A stretch of 64,000 bases of DNA from the NCBI RefSeq assembly GCF_039535785.1, contig NZ_BAAAXV010000001.1:620001-684000 (forward strand). Direction: 5' to 3'. Source of the stretch: Nonomuraea helvata. Its GTDB lineage: Bacteria; Actinomycetota; Actinomycetes; Streptosporangiales; Streptosporangiaceae. Below the pieces are notes generated by a model. That model was not told the DNA's origin and ran no database searches. It saw nothing but the letters and a program-made list of their open reading frames with translations. Every line of letters begins with the position of its first letter. The stretch's first letter is position 1. The translations under genes were made by a program, and so were the position numbers. Below are positions 1 to 9,876 of this stretch, one piece after another.

Positions 1-116
1 TGCCGTTCACCGGCCTGCCGCTGCCGCTGATCGCGGCGGTGATGATCGCGCTCGTTGTGGTGACCCAGCACGCGGAGGCGTCCACGCCGGAATCCGGGTC
101 GACGGCCGTGAGGTGA
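1..116 (+). CDS. C-terminal end of a membrane protein (partial)
   Basis: The window opens inside this gene; only the last 37 codons are present, ending in TGA at 114-116. They encode a hydrophobic stretch (about residues 4-20 of the fragment, rich in L, I, A, V) followed by a short polar tail (QHAEASTPESGSTAVR). This fits a last transmembrane helix plus cytoplasmic or external tail of an integral membrane protein such as a permease. The family cannot be told from so little sequence. It converges on gpgS, whose stop lies 24 bp away. Confidence 0.5.
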   Translation, partial: PFTGLPLPLIAAVMIALVVVTQHAEASTPESGSTAVR

Positions 117-140
117 CAGCAAGGCCGAGCCGTACCGCGT

Positions 141-1067
141 TCACGTGGTGATGGTGATCATGGGTGGGCGTTCGCCTATCCCGATGTCGCGCAGCAGGAC
201 GTCGTGTCCGTCCAGCCCCCTGCGGAACTGCGCCAAGCGCACCGAAGGTTCGTGACAGTCACGGATCTTGCCCTGCCGCCGCAGCCGCGACCACGCGGCC
301 AGCATGATCTGGGAAGCCATTCCCCCGAGCGCCTCGGTCGACTGCGGGGCGTGCTCGCGCGACCCCAGATCCACCTGGGCGAGCGCGTCCAGCCCGGCCA
401 GCTCCAGCAGGTCGATCAGGAGCCCGAGCTCCACGCCGTACCCGGTGAGGAACGGCACCCGCTCCAGGGCCGAGCGGCGGCCGGCGTACTCGCCGGCCAG
501 GGGCTGGACGAAACCGGCCAGTTGCGGCCAGTGGAGGTTGATCAGCGGGCGGGCCACGAGCTCGGTGACGCGGCCGCCGCCGTTGGAGGTGTCGTACAAC
601 GGGCGGTCATAGACACCCTTGGAGTACACCACGGTGGGGTCCGCGAGGAGCGGCCCGAGCAGGCCGAATATCAATGAAGCGCGAAATTTCCGGATATCTG
701 CGTCGGCGAACACCAGCACGTCCCCCGAGGTCACCGCCAGCGACTTCCAGAGCGCCTCGCCCTTGCCGTCCAGCGGCGTGAGCTGCGGCAGGATCTCGTC
801 CTGCGCGTGCACGCAGGCCCCCGCGCGCGCGGCCACGAGCGCCGTGTCGTCGGAGGAACGCGAGTCGATCACCACGATCTCGTCGACGAGCCCGTCCAGC
901 TCGCGCCGGATCACTCTGACGATCTCGCCCACGGTCTCCCGCTCGTCGCGGGCCGGGAGCACCACGCTCACCGTGGTCCGCCCCTTGACGGCCTTCAGGT
1001 CCCGGAGTGGCCAGTCCGCGGCGGACGAAGTACGGCGCCGCAACCATCCCCGCACTTCAGGAAGCAT
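141..1067 (-). CDS. gpgS: Glucosyl-3-phosphoglycerate synthase (GT81 family)
   Basis: Transfers glucose from an NDP-glucose to 3-phosphoglycerate, the first step towards glucosylglycerate and, in mycobacteria and relatives, methylglucose lipopolysaccharides. The 308-residue protein shows the GT-A nucleotide-binding start VSVVLPARDE, the DSRSSDDT loop, a DAD metal site (FADADIRKF), YSKGVYDRPL and the long GpgS signature around GGGRVTELVARPL and GFVQPLAGEYAGRR. I chose ATG at 1067 because GGAGG lies six bases upstream; an in-frame ATG at 1091 has no comparable ribosome site. It is transcribed alone, downstream of the RamB-like regulator on the same strand with a 32-bp gap, so read-through is possible. 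Family assignment is firm; cofactor preference cannot be seen. Confidence 0.93.
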   Translation of the reverse strand: MLPEVRGWLRRRTSSAADWPLRDLKAVKGRTTVSVVLPARDERETVGEIVRVIRRELDGLVDEIVVIDSRSSDDTALVAARAGACVHAQDEILPQLTPLDGKGEALWKSLAVTSGDVLVFADADIRKFRASLIFGLLGPLLADPTVVYSKGVYDRPLYDTSNGGGRVTELVARPLINLHWPQLAGFVQPLAGEYAGRRSALERVPFLTGYGVELGLLIDLLELAGLDALAQVDLGSREHAPQSTEALGGMASQIMLAAWSRLRRQGKIRDCHEPSVRLAQFRRGLDGHDVLLRDIGIGERPPMITITT

Positions 1068-1099
1068 GCGACACCTCCCCCCGTATCCCACATTTCAGC

Positions 1100-2572
1100 T
1101 TATGCGGTCGTGGCGTGCCGCTCCAGGAACGTGTACACGTCGGCCTCGTCCACCCCCGGGAACGAGCCCGGCGGCAGCGCGGCCAGCACGTGGGAGTTGG
1201 CGCGGGCGGACGGCCAGGCGTACCCCTCCCAGCGTTCGGACAGCTCGGCGGGCGGACGGCGGCAGCAGTCGCCGTTGGGGCAGCCGGACCTGGTGCGGTT
1301 GGTGGTCTCGCGGCCCCTGAACCAGCGCGACTCCTTGTACGGCACCCCCAGCGTGATCGCGAAGTCCCGCTCGCGCGACGGATCCACGTGCGCCACGCAG
1401 AAATAGGTCCCGGTGGGCGAGTCGGAGTACTGGTAGTACACCGAGAACCGATCGGGCGAGGCGAACACCTGCCGCCCCGACCACTGCAGGCACATCCGCT
1501 GCCCCTCGATGGCCCCCTGCTCGTCGGCGGGGAAGACGATGCCGTCGTTCTCGTACGCCTTGTAGATGGTGCCCCCGGCGTCATTGCGGACGAAGTGGCA
1601 GACGAGGCCCAGGTGGTGGGTGGCGAGGTTGGTGAAACGGTGGGCGGCCATCTCGTACGAGACCGCGAAGACGTCCCGCAGGTCCTCCACCGACAGCGCC
1701 CGGTCTGCCTTGGCCTCCTGAAGGTAGAGCGCGGCCGCCCGCTCGGGGACGAGGACGGCGGCGGCGAAGTAGTTGGCCTCGGTGCGCTGGCGCAGGAAGT
1801 CGGCGAAGTCGCGCGGCTTGCCGTGGCCGAGCGCGAGGTGGCCGATGGTCTGGAGCAGGATCGTGCGCGGGGTGTGCATGCCGAGCTGCTCGTGTTTGAC
1901 GTAGATGCGGCGGTTGCGGAGGTCGGTGATGGAACGTACGGACCGGGGAAGATCTTGCGCGGTGTGCACCGTGTAGCCGAAATGGGTGACCAGGCTCTGG
2001 ATCATGCTCTGGGACAGGGCGCCCGTGCGGTAGCCGACCGCGTCGAGCGCCTTGGCGGCGGCCTGCTCGATCTCGCCGAAGTAGTTGCCCACCTCGCGCT
2101 GCCTGCGCCGCAGCTCGGCGTTGGCGACCCTGGCCTCCTCCGGGGTGGCGGTGCCGCGGGCCTGCCGGGCGCGCAGCTCTCCGTACAGGCCGAGAATGTG
2201 TTCGAGCACGTCGTTCGGCACCCGGGCGGAGACCTTCAGGCGCGGCAGCCCGAGCGCGGCGTAGATGGGGTCGCGCTGCGCCTCCTCCAGCGCGATCTCG
2301 AGCTGCGCGCGGCGGTTGGGCGCCTGACGGCGCAGCAGCTCCTCGACGGGCACGCCGAGAGCGGCGGCCAGGGCCTTCAGCAGCGAGAGTTTCGGCTCGC
2401 GCTTGCCGTTCTCCAGCAGCGACAGCTGGCTGGGCGCCCTGCTGACGCGCGAACCGAGGTCCGACAGGGTGAGACCGCGCTGTTTGCGCAGGTGGCGCAG
2501 GCGCTGACCAAACGCGATGAGATCGAGCTCCTGCGTCAAAGACAGCGGTTCTTCACCTAGCAAGGGCGCCAT
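1100..2572 (-). CDS. ramB: RamB-like short-chain-fatty-acyl transcriptional regulator
   Basis: A 490-residue DNA-binding regulator. Residues about 20-75 form an XRE-type helix-turn-helix (QRLRHLRKQRGLTLSDLG, then QLSLLENGKREPKLSLLKALA). The middle part resembles the IrrE/ImmA peptidase-like domain (TIGHLALGH), and the C-terminal third is the cysteine-containing domain typical of this family (PF09856-like). In Corynebacterium, RamB controls acetate and glyoxylate genes including aceA. Here the gene is divergent from aceA with a 233-bp gap, so control of isocitrate lyase is a direct inference from context. The ATG start lacks a clear Shine-Dalgarno, so the true start may differ by a few codons. 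I did not find the published RamB motif by eye in the gap. Confidence 0.85.
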   Translation of the reverse strand: MAPLLGEEPLSLTQELDLIAFGQRLRHLRKQRGLTLSDLGSRVSRAPSQLSLLENGKREPKLSLLKALAAALGVPVEELLRRQAPNRRAQLEIALEEAQRDPIYAALGLPRLKVSARVPNDVLEHILGLYGELRARQARGTATPEEARVANAELRRRQREVGNYFGEIEQAAAKALDAVGYRTGALSQSMIQSLVTHFGYTVHTAQDLPRSVRSITDLRNRRIYVKHEQLGMHTPRTILLQTIGHLALGHGKPRDFADFLRQRTEANYFAAAVLVPERAAALYLQEAKADRALSVEDLRDVFAVSYEMAAHRFTNLATHHLGLVCHFVRNDAGGTIYKAYENDGIVFPADEQGAIEGQRMCLQWSGRQVFASPDRFSVYYQYSDSPTGTYFCVAHVDPSRERDFAITLGVPYKESRWFRGRETTNRTRSGCPNGDCCRRPPAELSERWEGYAWPSARANSHVLAALPPGSFPGVDEADVYTFLERHATTA

Positions 2573-2805
2573 GCGGGCATCTTAGGCAGAAATTCGGCCC
2601 ATTTTCTAGAGTCTTCCGGCACGCGTCAGGTCAGCCGGATTGGTCTAGGCCAAAGAGAAAACTATGGATTTCTTCACAGTTGAATACCCGTGAGTAATAC
2701 ACATTCAGGAAAATTACGCGATTCTTCTGCACGTTCTCGACTATGGGGCGGGCGTGCCGGGGCACAGACTCGGCGTGAGCCCCAGGGGACGAAAAGGAGT
2801 GAACC

Positions 2806-4092
<1,287 letters not shown>

Positions 4093-4135
4093 TCTCGCCG
4101 GGCCGCCCTCCGGGCATGCGGCGGCCCCCGGCGAC

Positions 4136-4175
4136 GGCCGCGCCAGTGCTCCCCCAGCACTGGCGCGGCCTTTCT
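4136..4175 (+). terminator. Intrinsic terminator after aceA
   Basis: A perfect 15-bp inverted repeat (GGCCGCGCCAGTGCT at 4136-4150 and its complement at 4156-4170) with a CCCCC loop is followed by TTTCT. It lies 44 bp after the aceA stop and separates aceA from the sigma-factor operon. Confidence 0.9.
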
Positions 4176-4236
4176 CGTGCAACAGTTGCCGCACCTTGTT
4201 CCTCTCGGAGGTGATGGAAACGACGAAGGGCGAAGG

Positions 4237-4740
4237 GTGTTGGAAGCTGATCCCCGTTTCGCGGAGTTCGTCGCCGAACGCGGCGACGCGCTGCTGCGGT
4301 ACGGATATGTCCTGGCCGGCAATCCGCATGACGCGGCGGACCTGGTCCAGGAGGCGCTGCTGAAGTTACGCGGCGCCTGGCCCCGGTTGCGCTCGAAGGA
4401 GAACCCGGAGAGCTACGCGCGCACCACGATGGCCCGGCTGCACATCGCCGTCTGGCGGCGGCGCAGGCGCGAACTGCTCGCGTGGGAACTGCCGGAAGGC
4501 GCGCACCACGACGCGCTGCCCAGCGGCGACGAGCGCCGGATGTGGCAGGCGCTGGCCGGCCTGCCGCGCAAGCAGCGCGCGGTGCTGGTGCTGCGCTACT
4601 ACGAGCAGCTCGACGACGCCGAGATCGCCGACGTGCTCGGGATCTCGCGCGGCACGGTACGCAGCCAGGCCTCCCGCGCGCTGGACAAGCTCCGCGCCGC
4701 CATCCCGACTGAGCAGCTGACGAGGGGGAACGTACGATGA
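4237..4740 (+). CDS. SigE-family ECF RNA polymerase sigma factor
   Basis: A 167-residue ECF sigma factor. Sigma region 2 spans about residues 4-70 (FVAERGDALLRYGYVLAGN, then DLVQEALLKLRGAW); region 4 is at about 100-155 (LPRKQRAVLVLRYYEQL, DDAEIADVLGISRGTVRSQASRALDKLR). This SigE-family type, common in actinobacteria, recruits RNA polymerase to stress or envelope promoters. I chose GTG at 4237 because AAGGG lies six bases upstream and homologs begin close to this point; an upstream in-frame GTG at 4177 abuts the aceA terminator and is unlikely. The stop overlaps the next start by four bases (ATGA), so the downstream membrane protein is translationally coupled and is the probable partner. Confidence 0.88.
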   Translation: MLEADPRFAEFVAERGDALLRYGYVLAGNPHDAADLVQEALLKLRGAWPRLRSKENPESYARTTMARLHIAVWRRRRRELLAWELPEGAHHDALPSGDERRMWQALAGLPRKQRAVLVLRYYEQLDDAEIADVLGISRGTVRSQASRALDKLRAAIPTEQLTRGNVR

Positions 4741-5945
4741 CCGACGTTGAGCAGACCCTGCGCAGGACGCTCGGCCAGGCCGCCGAGCAGGCGCCCCGGC
4801 TGCCGGCCCTGCTGCCGCAGCGGCTCGAGCGGATCCACCGGCGCCGAAGGCAGCGGGCCCGGATGGCGCTGGCCGCGGCGGCGGTCGTGCTGGTCGCGGG
4901 CGGGAGCGTGGCCGTGGTGGGCGGCGGTGGCGGCGGCGGCGACACGATCATGGCGGCGACCGCCTCGGGGCCGCGCTCCGAGAAGCCGGCCGAACCCGTG
5001 GAGAAGGTCTGGCCGGAGGCGGTGCGGAAGATCCCGGCTAAGAGCCCGGACGGAGGGTCGTGGCGGCCGTGGACGTTCATCGACGGGCATACGTTGCTCA
5101 TGACGAGCTCGGCGGGATCCGACCGGACGACCGCCGTCTACGCATACGACCTCGACGGCGACGCGCCACGCAAGATCGCCACTGTGCCGACGCCCAAGGG
5201 CACGGTGGGCTCCGCCAACGGTTTCACCGCCGGGAACGGTTACGTGGCCTGGTGGACCGAGACCAAGGACCGCGTGGCGCACCTGTGGGCGGTGCCGCTG
5301 GACGGCGGCACGGCGAAGATCGTCGGTGACCAGCGGCTTGACGTGGCCGACGACGGCAGCGGGATCGACGGGCTAGCCCTGGTCGACGGCAAGATTGTTT
5401 TCTCCTTGTATACAGGCGGCGTCTTCACCGTCCCCGTCGAGGGCGGGGAGGTGCAACCGGTCGACAGGGGCACCGGGATGCACCTGCTGTCCTGGCCGTG
5501 GGCCGGCACGCCCGGGTTGGGAGGCGAGCCCAACGGCACCAGGTTCGGCCGGATCGTCAACATGGAGACCGGCGAGACCAGGACGGCCGTCGTGAATCCG
5601 GGCGAGCAGCTCCAGATCTGCGGAGTGACCATCTGTGCCGGCCGGACCGCCGAACACGAGCCCTTCTTCCGCAAGCGCGACGGCTCCGACCAGAAGATCG
5701 TGCCGCACGACATGATCCCCATGCGCCCGCCGACCCAGGACCACCGCTTCTACGTGTCGTCCTATGGCGACGGAAAGCCGGAGGGTGTGGGGCTGTACGA
5801 CATGGACAACGGCAGATCGGGCGACCTGGGCATCCCTGGAGAGGGCTACTCCATCAAGATGCCGTCCCCGGATGCGACCGGCAGGCTCTTCAGCTACACG
5901 CTCGGGAACGACTTCTACCTGATCGACCTGGCTAAGATCCGGTAG
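4737..5945 (+). CDS. Membrane-anchored beta-propeller protein, probable anti-sigma or signal partner
   Basis: A 402-residue protein with a short cytoplasmic part (residues 1-42, basic near RIHRRRRQRAR), one membrane helix (about 43-62, ALAAAAVVLVAGGSVAVVGG) and a large outer domain. That domain contains repeated units with W, D and G patterns (VYAYDLDGDAPRKIATV, HLWAVPLDGGTAKIVG, GVFTVPVEGGEVQPV) typical of a beta-propeller. It overlaps the ECF sigma gene by four bases, the usual arrangement for SigE-family sigma factors and their membrane partners in Streptosporangiales. No classical zinc-binding anti-sigma motif (HxxxCxxC) is present, so whether it binds the sigma factor is inference. Its 3' end overlaps the convergent kinase gene by 14 bp. 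Confidence 0.65.
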   Translation: MTDVEQTLRRTLGQAAEQAPRLPALLPQRLERIHRRRRQRARMALAAAAVVLVAGGSVAVVGGGGGGGDTIMAATASGPRSEKPAEPVEKVWPEAVRKIPAKSPDGGSWRPWTFIDGHTLLMTSSAGSDRTTAVYAYDLDGDAPRKIATVPTPKGTVGSANGFTAGNGYVAWWTETKDRVAHLWAVPLDGGTAKIVGDQRLDVADDGSGIDGLALVDGKIVFSLYTGGVFTVPVEGGEVQPVDRGTGMHLLSWPWAGTPGLGGEPNGTRFGRIVNMETGETRTAVVNPGEQLQICGVTICAGRTAEHEPFFRKRDGSDQKIVPHDMIPMRPPTQDHRFYVSSYGDGKPEGVGLYDMDNGRSGDLGIPGEGYSIKMPSPDATGRLFSYTLGNDFYLIDLAKIR

Positions 5946-7482
5946 CCGTAGGCGTCTCCGGGACGGACACGGTCGGGTCCGGCGACTCGCCGGGCCCGTC
6001 CTGCGGGATCGTGGTGATCGAGCCCGACGGCTGCGGGCAGTCCCGCCGGGCCGCGTTGCCCCGCCTCCTCCCCGCCGGGTTCGCGCACTCGCCCGAATCA
6101 TCCGGAACGTCAGGACCGCCCGTGGCCGGGGGCTGGAAGGTGTTCCTGCGCTCGGGTGGCGGGTCGAGCAGGGCGGACGGGCTCTTCGTACGCACGCGGC
6201 TGGCGGACGCCATGGGGGTGGACGTGGCCGGGACGACGGGGGCCGTGGCGCCGGCCCGCGTGGGCGGGAGGCCCCCGGTGGGTCTGGCCGAAGGGCGGAC
6301 GGTGGACTCGGCGCTGCCGTGGGGCTGCACGACGGACGGGTTACCGGGCAGCAGCGAGCCTCCCCCGACGCTCATCCCGTCGCCGCCCGCCGCCGCGATC
6401 ACCGTGACGGCCGCGATGGAGACCGTGGCGAGGGCGGCGAAGCTGGCGTGCGACAGGTGCGCCCCGGCTTTCGCCCTGCGCCTGCGCACGTGGGAACGCT
6501 CCACGCCCTCCTCCGGCGCATCGGACTCGCCTGGGGCCGGTGCGAGACGTACCCGGCCTCCCCCGGGCGGATAGGGCACCGGCGTCCAGATCTCCTCCAG
6601 CACCCCGGCCACCGCCTGCCGCAGATCCCACGGCTCGCCGACGCCCCCGGCGGCCAGCAGCGCCCGCAGCAAGTCGGCGGAGGCGGGGCGGGCGGCGGGG
6701 TCCTTGGCGAGCGCGGCCTCGACGGCCGGCCGGAGCATCGCGGGCACGCCCGCGAGCCGCGGCGGATCGAACAGGATGCGCCGGGTCAGCACATCCGCCT
6801 CCCCGCCGCCGAACGGATGATGGCCCGTCGCGGCGAACGCCACCAGGCATCCCCATGCGAACACGTCCGAGGCGGGCACCGCGGCGCCGCCCGTCAGCCG
6901 CTCCGGCGCCACCCATCCGGGACTGCCCATGACCTGCCCGGCCTGCGTGTGCGCGGCCAGCGTGTCGACGTCGCGCGCGATGCCGAAGTCGATGACGCGC
7001 GGTCCCCGCGTGGACAGCAGCACGTTGCCCGGTTTGAGGTCCCGATGGACCAGCCCGGCCTCGTGCACCGCCACCAGGGCCGCGGCCACGCCGAGCGCCA
7101 CCCCGTACGCGAGGTCGGGCGTGAGCGGCCCCTTGGCCCCGACGACCTGGGAGAGCGCCGGTCCCGGGATGTACTCGGTGACCAGGTAGGGGCGGTCCTT
7201 GTCGGTGCCGTCCTCCACGACCCCCGCCGTGCAGAACGGCACCAATCTTCGTGAGAAAGCCACTTCCTCAGCGAAACGGGCGCGTAACGTGGCATCGTTG
7301 AGATGCACCGCATGCGGCGTCTTGAGCGCGACCAGGCCACCCTGAGGGTGTTCGGCCAGATACACCACTCCCATCCCGCCCGTGCCGAGGCGGCCGAGGA
7401 GCAGGTACCGGCCGATGATGACCGGGTCGCCCACCGTAAGCGGTCGCACGCCAGGAGGCATGTCACTCGCACCACGCGCCAT
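5932..7482 (-). CDS. Eukaryotic-type serine/threonine protein kinase
   Basis: A 516-residue transmembrane kinase. The catalytic domain covers about residues 20-280: glycine loop LGRLGTGGMGVVYLA, lysine in VALKTPHA, catalytic loop HRDLKPGNVLL, metal-binding IDFGIARD, and activation/APE region GSPGWVAPERL. After a linker a hydrophobic segment (ATVSIAAVTVIAAAGG) should be the membrane helix, followed by a Pro/Thr/Ser-rich outer tail with two cysteines and no PASTA repeats. I chose ATG at 7482, with GGAGAGG about nine bases upstream, over an upstream in-frame ATG at 7521. It converges with the sigma-factor operon. Substrate and signal are unknown. Confidence 0.92.
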   Translation of the reverse strand: MARGASDMPPGVRPLTVGDPVIIGRYLLLGRLGTGGMGVVYLAEHPQGGLVALKTPHAVHLNDATLRARFAEEVAFSRRLVPFCTAGVVEDGTDKDRPYLVTEYIPGPALSQVVGAKGPLTPDLAYGVALGVAAALVAVHEAGLVHRDLKPGNVLLSTRGPRVIDFGIARDVDTLAAHTQAGQVMGSPGWVAPERLTGGAAVPASDVFAWGCLVAFAATGHHPFGGGEADVLTRRILFDPPRLAGVPAMLRPAVEAALAKDPAARPASADLLRALLAAGGVGEPWDLRQAVAGVLEEIWTPVPYPPGGGRVRLAPAPGESDAPEEGVERSHVRRRRAKAGAHLSHASFAALATVSIAAVTVIAAAGGDGMSVGGGSLLPGNPSVVQPHGSAESTVRPSARPTGGLPPTRAGATAPVVPATSTPMASASRVRTKSPSALLDPPPERRNTFQPPATGGPDVPDDSGECANPAGRRRGNAARRDCPQPSGSITTIPQDGPGESPDPTVSVPETPTATGS

Positions 7483-7652
7483 CCGGTTTCGCCTCTCCTG
7501 ATCAGGGACACGGCAAAGCACACTGTGGCCGGATCCGCGGAGGCTTTCCGCATGTCTGTCATAAGGGGTATTGGAGGTAAGGCGGCTGTTCCCACGGGGT
7601 GATTAAGTGCTGTGGTTGGACGGTCTGAAGTGGTGTTCTCGCCCTGGCGTGG

Positions 7653-8489
7653 CTAGGAGGCGAGCGCCTCTTCCTCCTCGGTCTCGACCCGCCGGTTCCA
7701 GTCGCGCTTGATCGCGCGCCACTGCTCGTCGTCGGCCCCGGCCCGCCAGTATCCGGAGATCGACAGCCGGTCCATCCCGATCCCCCGCTCGACCCGCAGG
7801 TGGTGGCGGAGCTGCTTCACGAACCCCGCCTCGCCGTGCACGAACGCGCACACCTCGCCCTCGGGGAACTCCAGCGCCCGCACCGCCTCCACGAGCCTCT
7901 CGCCCACCGGCCGGTCGCCCCGGTAGACCCAGGTGATCCGCGCGTCGGCGGCCGTCTCGATCTTCTGCTCGTCCTCGGGCGCGTCCACCTCGATCAGCAC
8001 GTGCGCCGTCGCGCCGTCCGCCAGCTCCTCCAGCGAGGCGGCGATGGCGGGCAGCGCGCTCTCGTCGCCCACCAGGAGGTGCCAGTCGGCCGCCGGGTCG
8101 GGCGCGTATCCGCCGCCGGGGCCGAGCATGAGCAGGACGTCGCCGGGAACGGCATTGTCGGCCCACGGTCCGGCGAGCCCCTCGTCGCCGTGGACCACGA
8201 AGTCGAGGGTCAGCTCGCGGCTGTCGGGGTCCCAGGCGCGCACGGTGTAGGTCCGCAGCCGCGGCCAGTGCTCGCGCGGCATCGTCTCGCGGCAGGTCTT
8301 GACGCTGAACGGCTGGGGATACTCCACTCCTTCGTACGGGAAGACCAGCTTGACGTAGTGGTCCGTCAACCCGGAAGTGGCGAAGTCGGCCAGACCGTCG
8401 CCCCCGACGACGACGCGGACCATGTTCCGCGTGAGCCGCTCGGTCCGCAGGACGACGCCTCGGTGATGATCCGTGGGCTTCTCAGCCAT
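7653..8489 (-). CDS. Siderophore-interacting protein (FAD-dependent ferric reductase family)
   Basis: A 278-residue cytoplasmic flavoprotein of the SIP/ViuB family that reduces ferric siderophores and frees iron. The FAD-binding part has the family RxYTVR signature (RLRTYTVRAWD) followed by LDFVVHGDEG and the phosphate-binding GPGGGY; the NAD(P)H-binding part includes LLVGDESALPAI and CAFVHGEAGFVKQLRHHL, with SGYWRAG near the C-terminus. Translation starts at ATG 8489; a TTG one codon upstream is possible. An iron-box palindrome lies 24 bp upstream, so expression should rise in iron starvation. The gene is monocistronic. Confidence 0.93.
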   Translation of the reverse strand: MAEKPTDHHRGVVLRTERLTRNMVRVVVGGDGLADFATSGLTDHYVKLVFPYEGVEYPQPFSVKTCRETMPREHWPRLRTYTVRAWDPDSRELTLDFVVHGDEGLAGPWADNAVPGDVLLMLGPGGGYAPDPAADWHLLVGDESALPAIAASLEELADGATAHVLIEVDAPEDEQKIETAADARITWVYRGDRPVGERLVEAVRALEFPEGEVCAFVHGEAGFVKQLRHHLRVERGIGMDRLSISGYWRAGADDEQWRAIKRDWNRRVETEEEEALAS

Positions 8490-8512
8490 CAAACAGGCCC
8501 CCTGACTTAAAG

Positions 8513-8531
8513 TTAGGTATACCTAACCTTA
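8513..8531. promoter_or_regulatory. IdeR/DtxR-type iron box upstream of the siderophore-interacting protein gene
   Basis: The 19 bases starting TTAGGTATACCTAACC match the DtxR/IdeR consensus TTAGGTTAGGCTAACCTAA at about 14 positions and contain the perfect 14-bp palindrome TTAGGTATACCTAA (8513-8526). The site lies 24 bp before the start codon, where iron-loaded repressor would block transcription. The downstream gene product independently belongs to iron uptake. Confidence 0.8.
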
Positions 8532-8603
8532 CACTTCCCTGAAGGTGCCAGCGTACGCCGATCACCTCAAAAGGGGCAGTGCTCAATTTTGGGTGGTCAA
8601 TTT

Positions 8604-9581
8604 TCACGCCACGGCGATGTCCCCCGCGGCCGCGCGCCGGGCGGCCACCGCCCGCAGGAAGTGCGACATGTGCCGGAACGCCAGCCGGGCCTCGGGGAGC
8701 ACGTCCGCGAGGATCGGGAAGACGTGCGGCATGTGTTTCCACTCCTCGTACCGGACCTGGACCCCGTGCTCGCGCGCCCGCTCGGCCACCCTTCTGGCCT
8801 CGTCACGCAGCACCTCGGTCGACCCGGTCACGATCATGAGGGGCGGCAGCCCGGTGAAGTCCCCCAGCACCGGCGAGACGAGCGGATCATTGGGGTCGAG
8901 ACCGGAGGTCCACCGGCGCGCCAGCCACCGCACCCGGCCGGCCGGGAGCATGGGATCCTGCCAGCGGTTCGCGCGGCGCGGGAAATCCGTCAGGTCGGCC
9001 CACGGCGACAGGCAGATCGCCGCCCCCGGCAGCGGGAGCTTCCGGTCGCGCAGCGCCAGCAGCGTCGCCAGCGTGAGGTGGCCGCCCGCCGAGTCGCCCG
9101 CCAGGATGACGTCCTCGGGGGCGTAGTCACGTCCCAGCAGGCAGTCGTACGCGTCCAGCGCGTCGGACAGCGAGTCCGCCAGCTGGTGCACGGGCCCCTG
9201 CCGGTAGTCGAGCGCCAGCACCGGCCGCTTGGCCGCCGCCGACAGCCGCCACGTGATGGACCGATGGGTACGCGGCGAGCACGAGAAGTAGCCGCCGCCA
9301 TGGAAATAGAGCACCGCCTTGCGCTCGTCGAGCGCCCGGCCGCCCCGCACCCACTCGCCCTCGCACGCCGAGAATGCCTCGGGCGCGATGGTGACGTGCT
9401 CGGGCTGCGGCACCCTGACCAGCCGCCCGAGATCACCGAGCCGGGCGGCGCAGACCAGCGCGAGAGGATGGCGCATGAGCAGCGTCGAAGCCGGCTTCAG
9501 GGTGCCGTGCATCAGGCCGATCAGCGCGCGGGCCTGCCAGCTCAAGGGATGCTCCGGCATCACGTCCCTGTCGATCCGCAT
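8604..9581 (-). CDS. Alpha/beta hydrolase, hormone-sensitive-lipase (HSL) type esterase
   Basis: A 325-residue esterase or lipase-like enzyme. The HSL oxyanion motif HGGGY (LYFHGGGYFS) is near residue 95, the nucleophile elbow GDSAGG near 170 (ILAGDSAGGHLTLA), and the catalytic Asp and His are probably in the VTGSTEVLRDEA region and in HMPHVFP. There is no signal peptide, so it is likely cytoplasmic. GGAGGG is six bases before the ATG at 9581. The substrate is unknown; short-chain acyl esters are typical for the family. It is transcribed alone. Confidence 0.88.
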   Translation of the reverse strand: MRIDRDVMPEHPLSWQARALIGLMHGTLKPASTLLMRHPLALVCAARLGDLGRLVRVPQPEHVTIAPEAFSACEGEWVRGGRALDERKAVLYFHGGGYFSCSPRTHRSITWRLSAAAKRPVLALDYRQGPVHQLADSLSDALDAYDCLLGRDYAPEDVILAGDSAGGHLTLATLLALRDRKLPLPGAAICLSPWADLTDFPRRANRWQDPMLPAGRVRWLARRWTSGLDPNDPLVSPVLGDFTGLPPLMIVTGSTEVLRDEARRVAERAREHGVQVRYEEWKHMPHVFPILADVLPEARLAFRHMSHFLRAVAARRAAAGDIAVA

Positions 9582-9876
9582 GTTGACCCTCCGACGGATC
9601 TCCTTCCCTCAACGAGATCGTTCTACCGGCCAGTAAGTATCTCGTCGCTTATCTGGATATTTCCCAGCTATCACCCGCTTACCAGCCCGTACGACGTCAT
9701 ATTGGTCTTCTGCCCCGACAGCCCGGCACTTCACCAGGCGCTCCCCGCCGCTGAGGTTTATTGCGTTGCGGGGCATGCAGCCCTCGTCGCATAATTCCGT
9801 GCTCCCCATGGCAGGCCCGTGCGCGGGCCCGAACACGGTTGGTAACCGTGTCCTCACCCCCCGGAGGTGCAAAACC
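9582..9876. other. Intergenic region with a candidate promoter for the ABC-2 exporter operon
   Basis: This 295-bp gap between divergent genes is AT-richer than its surroundings (9640-9700). I see a plausible sigma-70-like promoter for the right-hand operon: TTGCGG at 9766-9771 and CATAAT at 9790-9795 with an 18-bp spacer. It would give a 5' leader of about 75 bases. No other gene-like or repeat structure stands out. Confidence 0.4.

Noticed and set aside
1007..2560. Long plus-strand frame opposite the RamB-like gene
   Set aside because: It is antisense to a well-supported gene, has no recognisable domain and arises from GC-rich codon bias.
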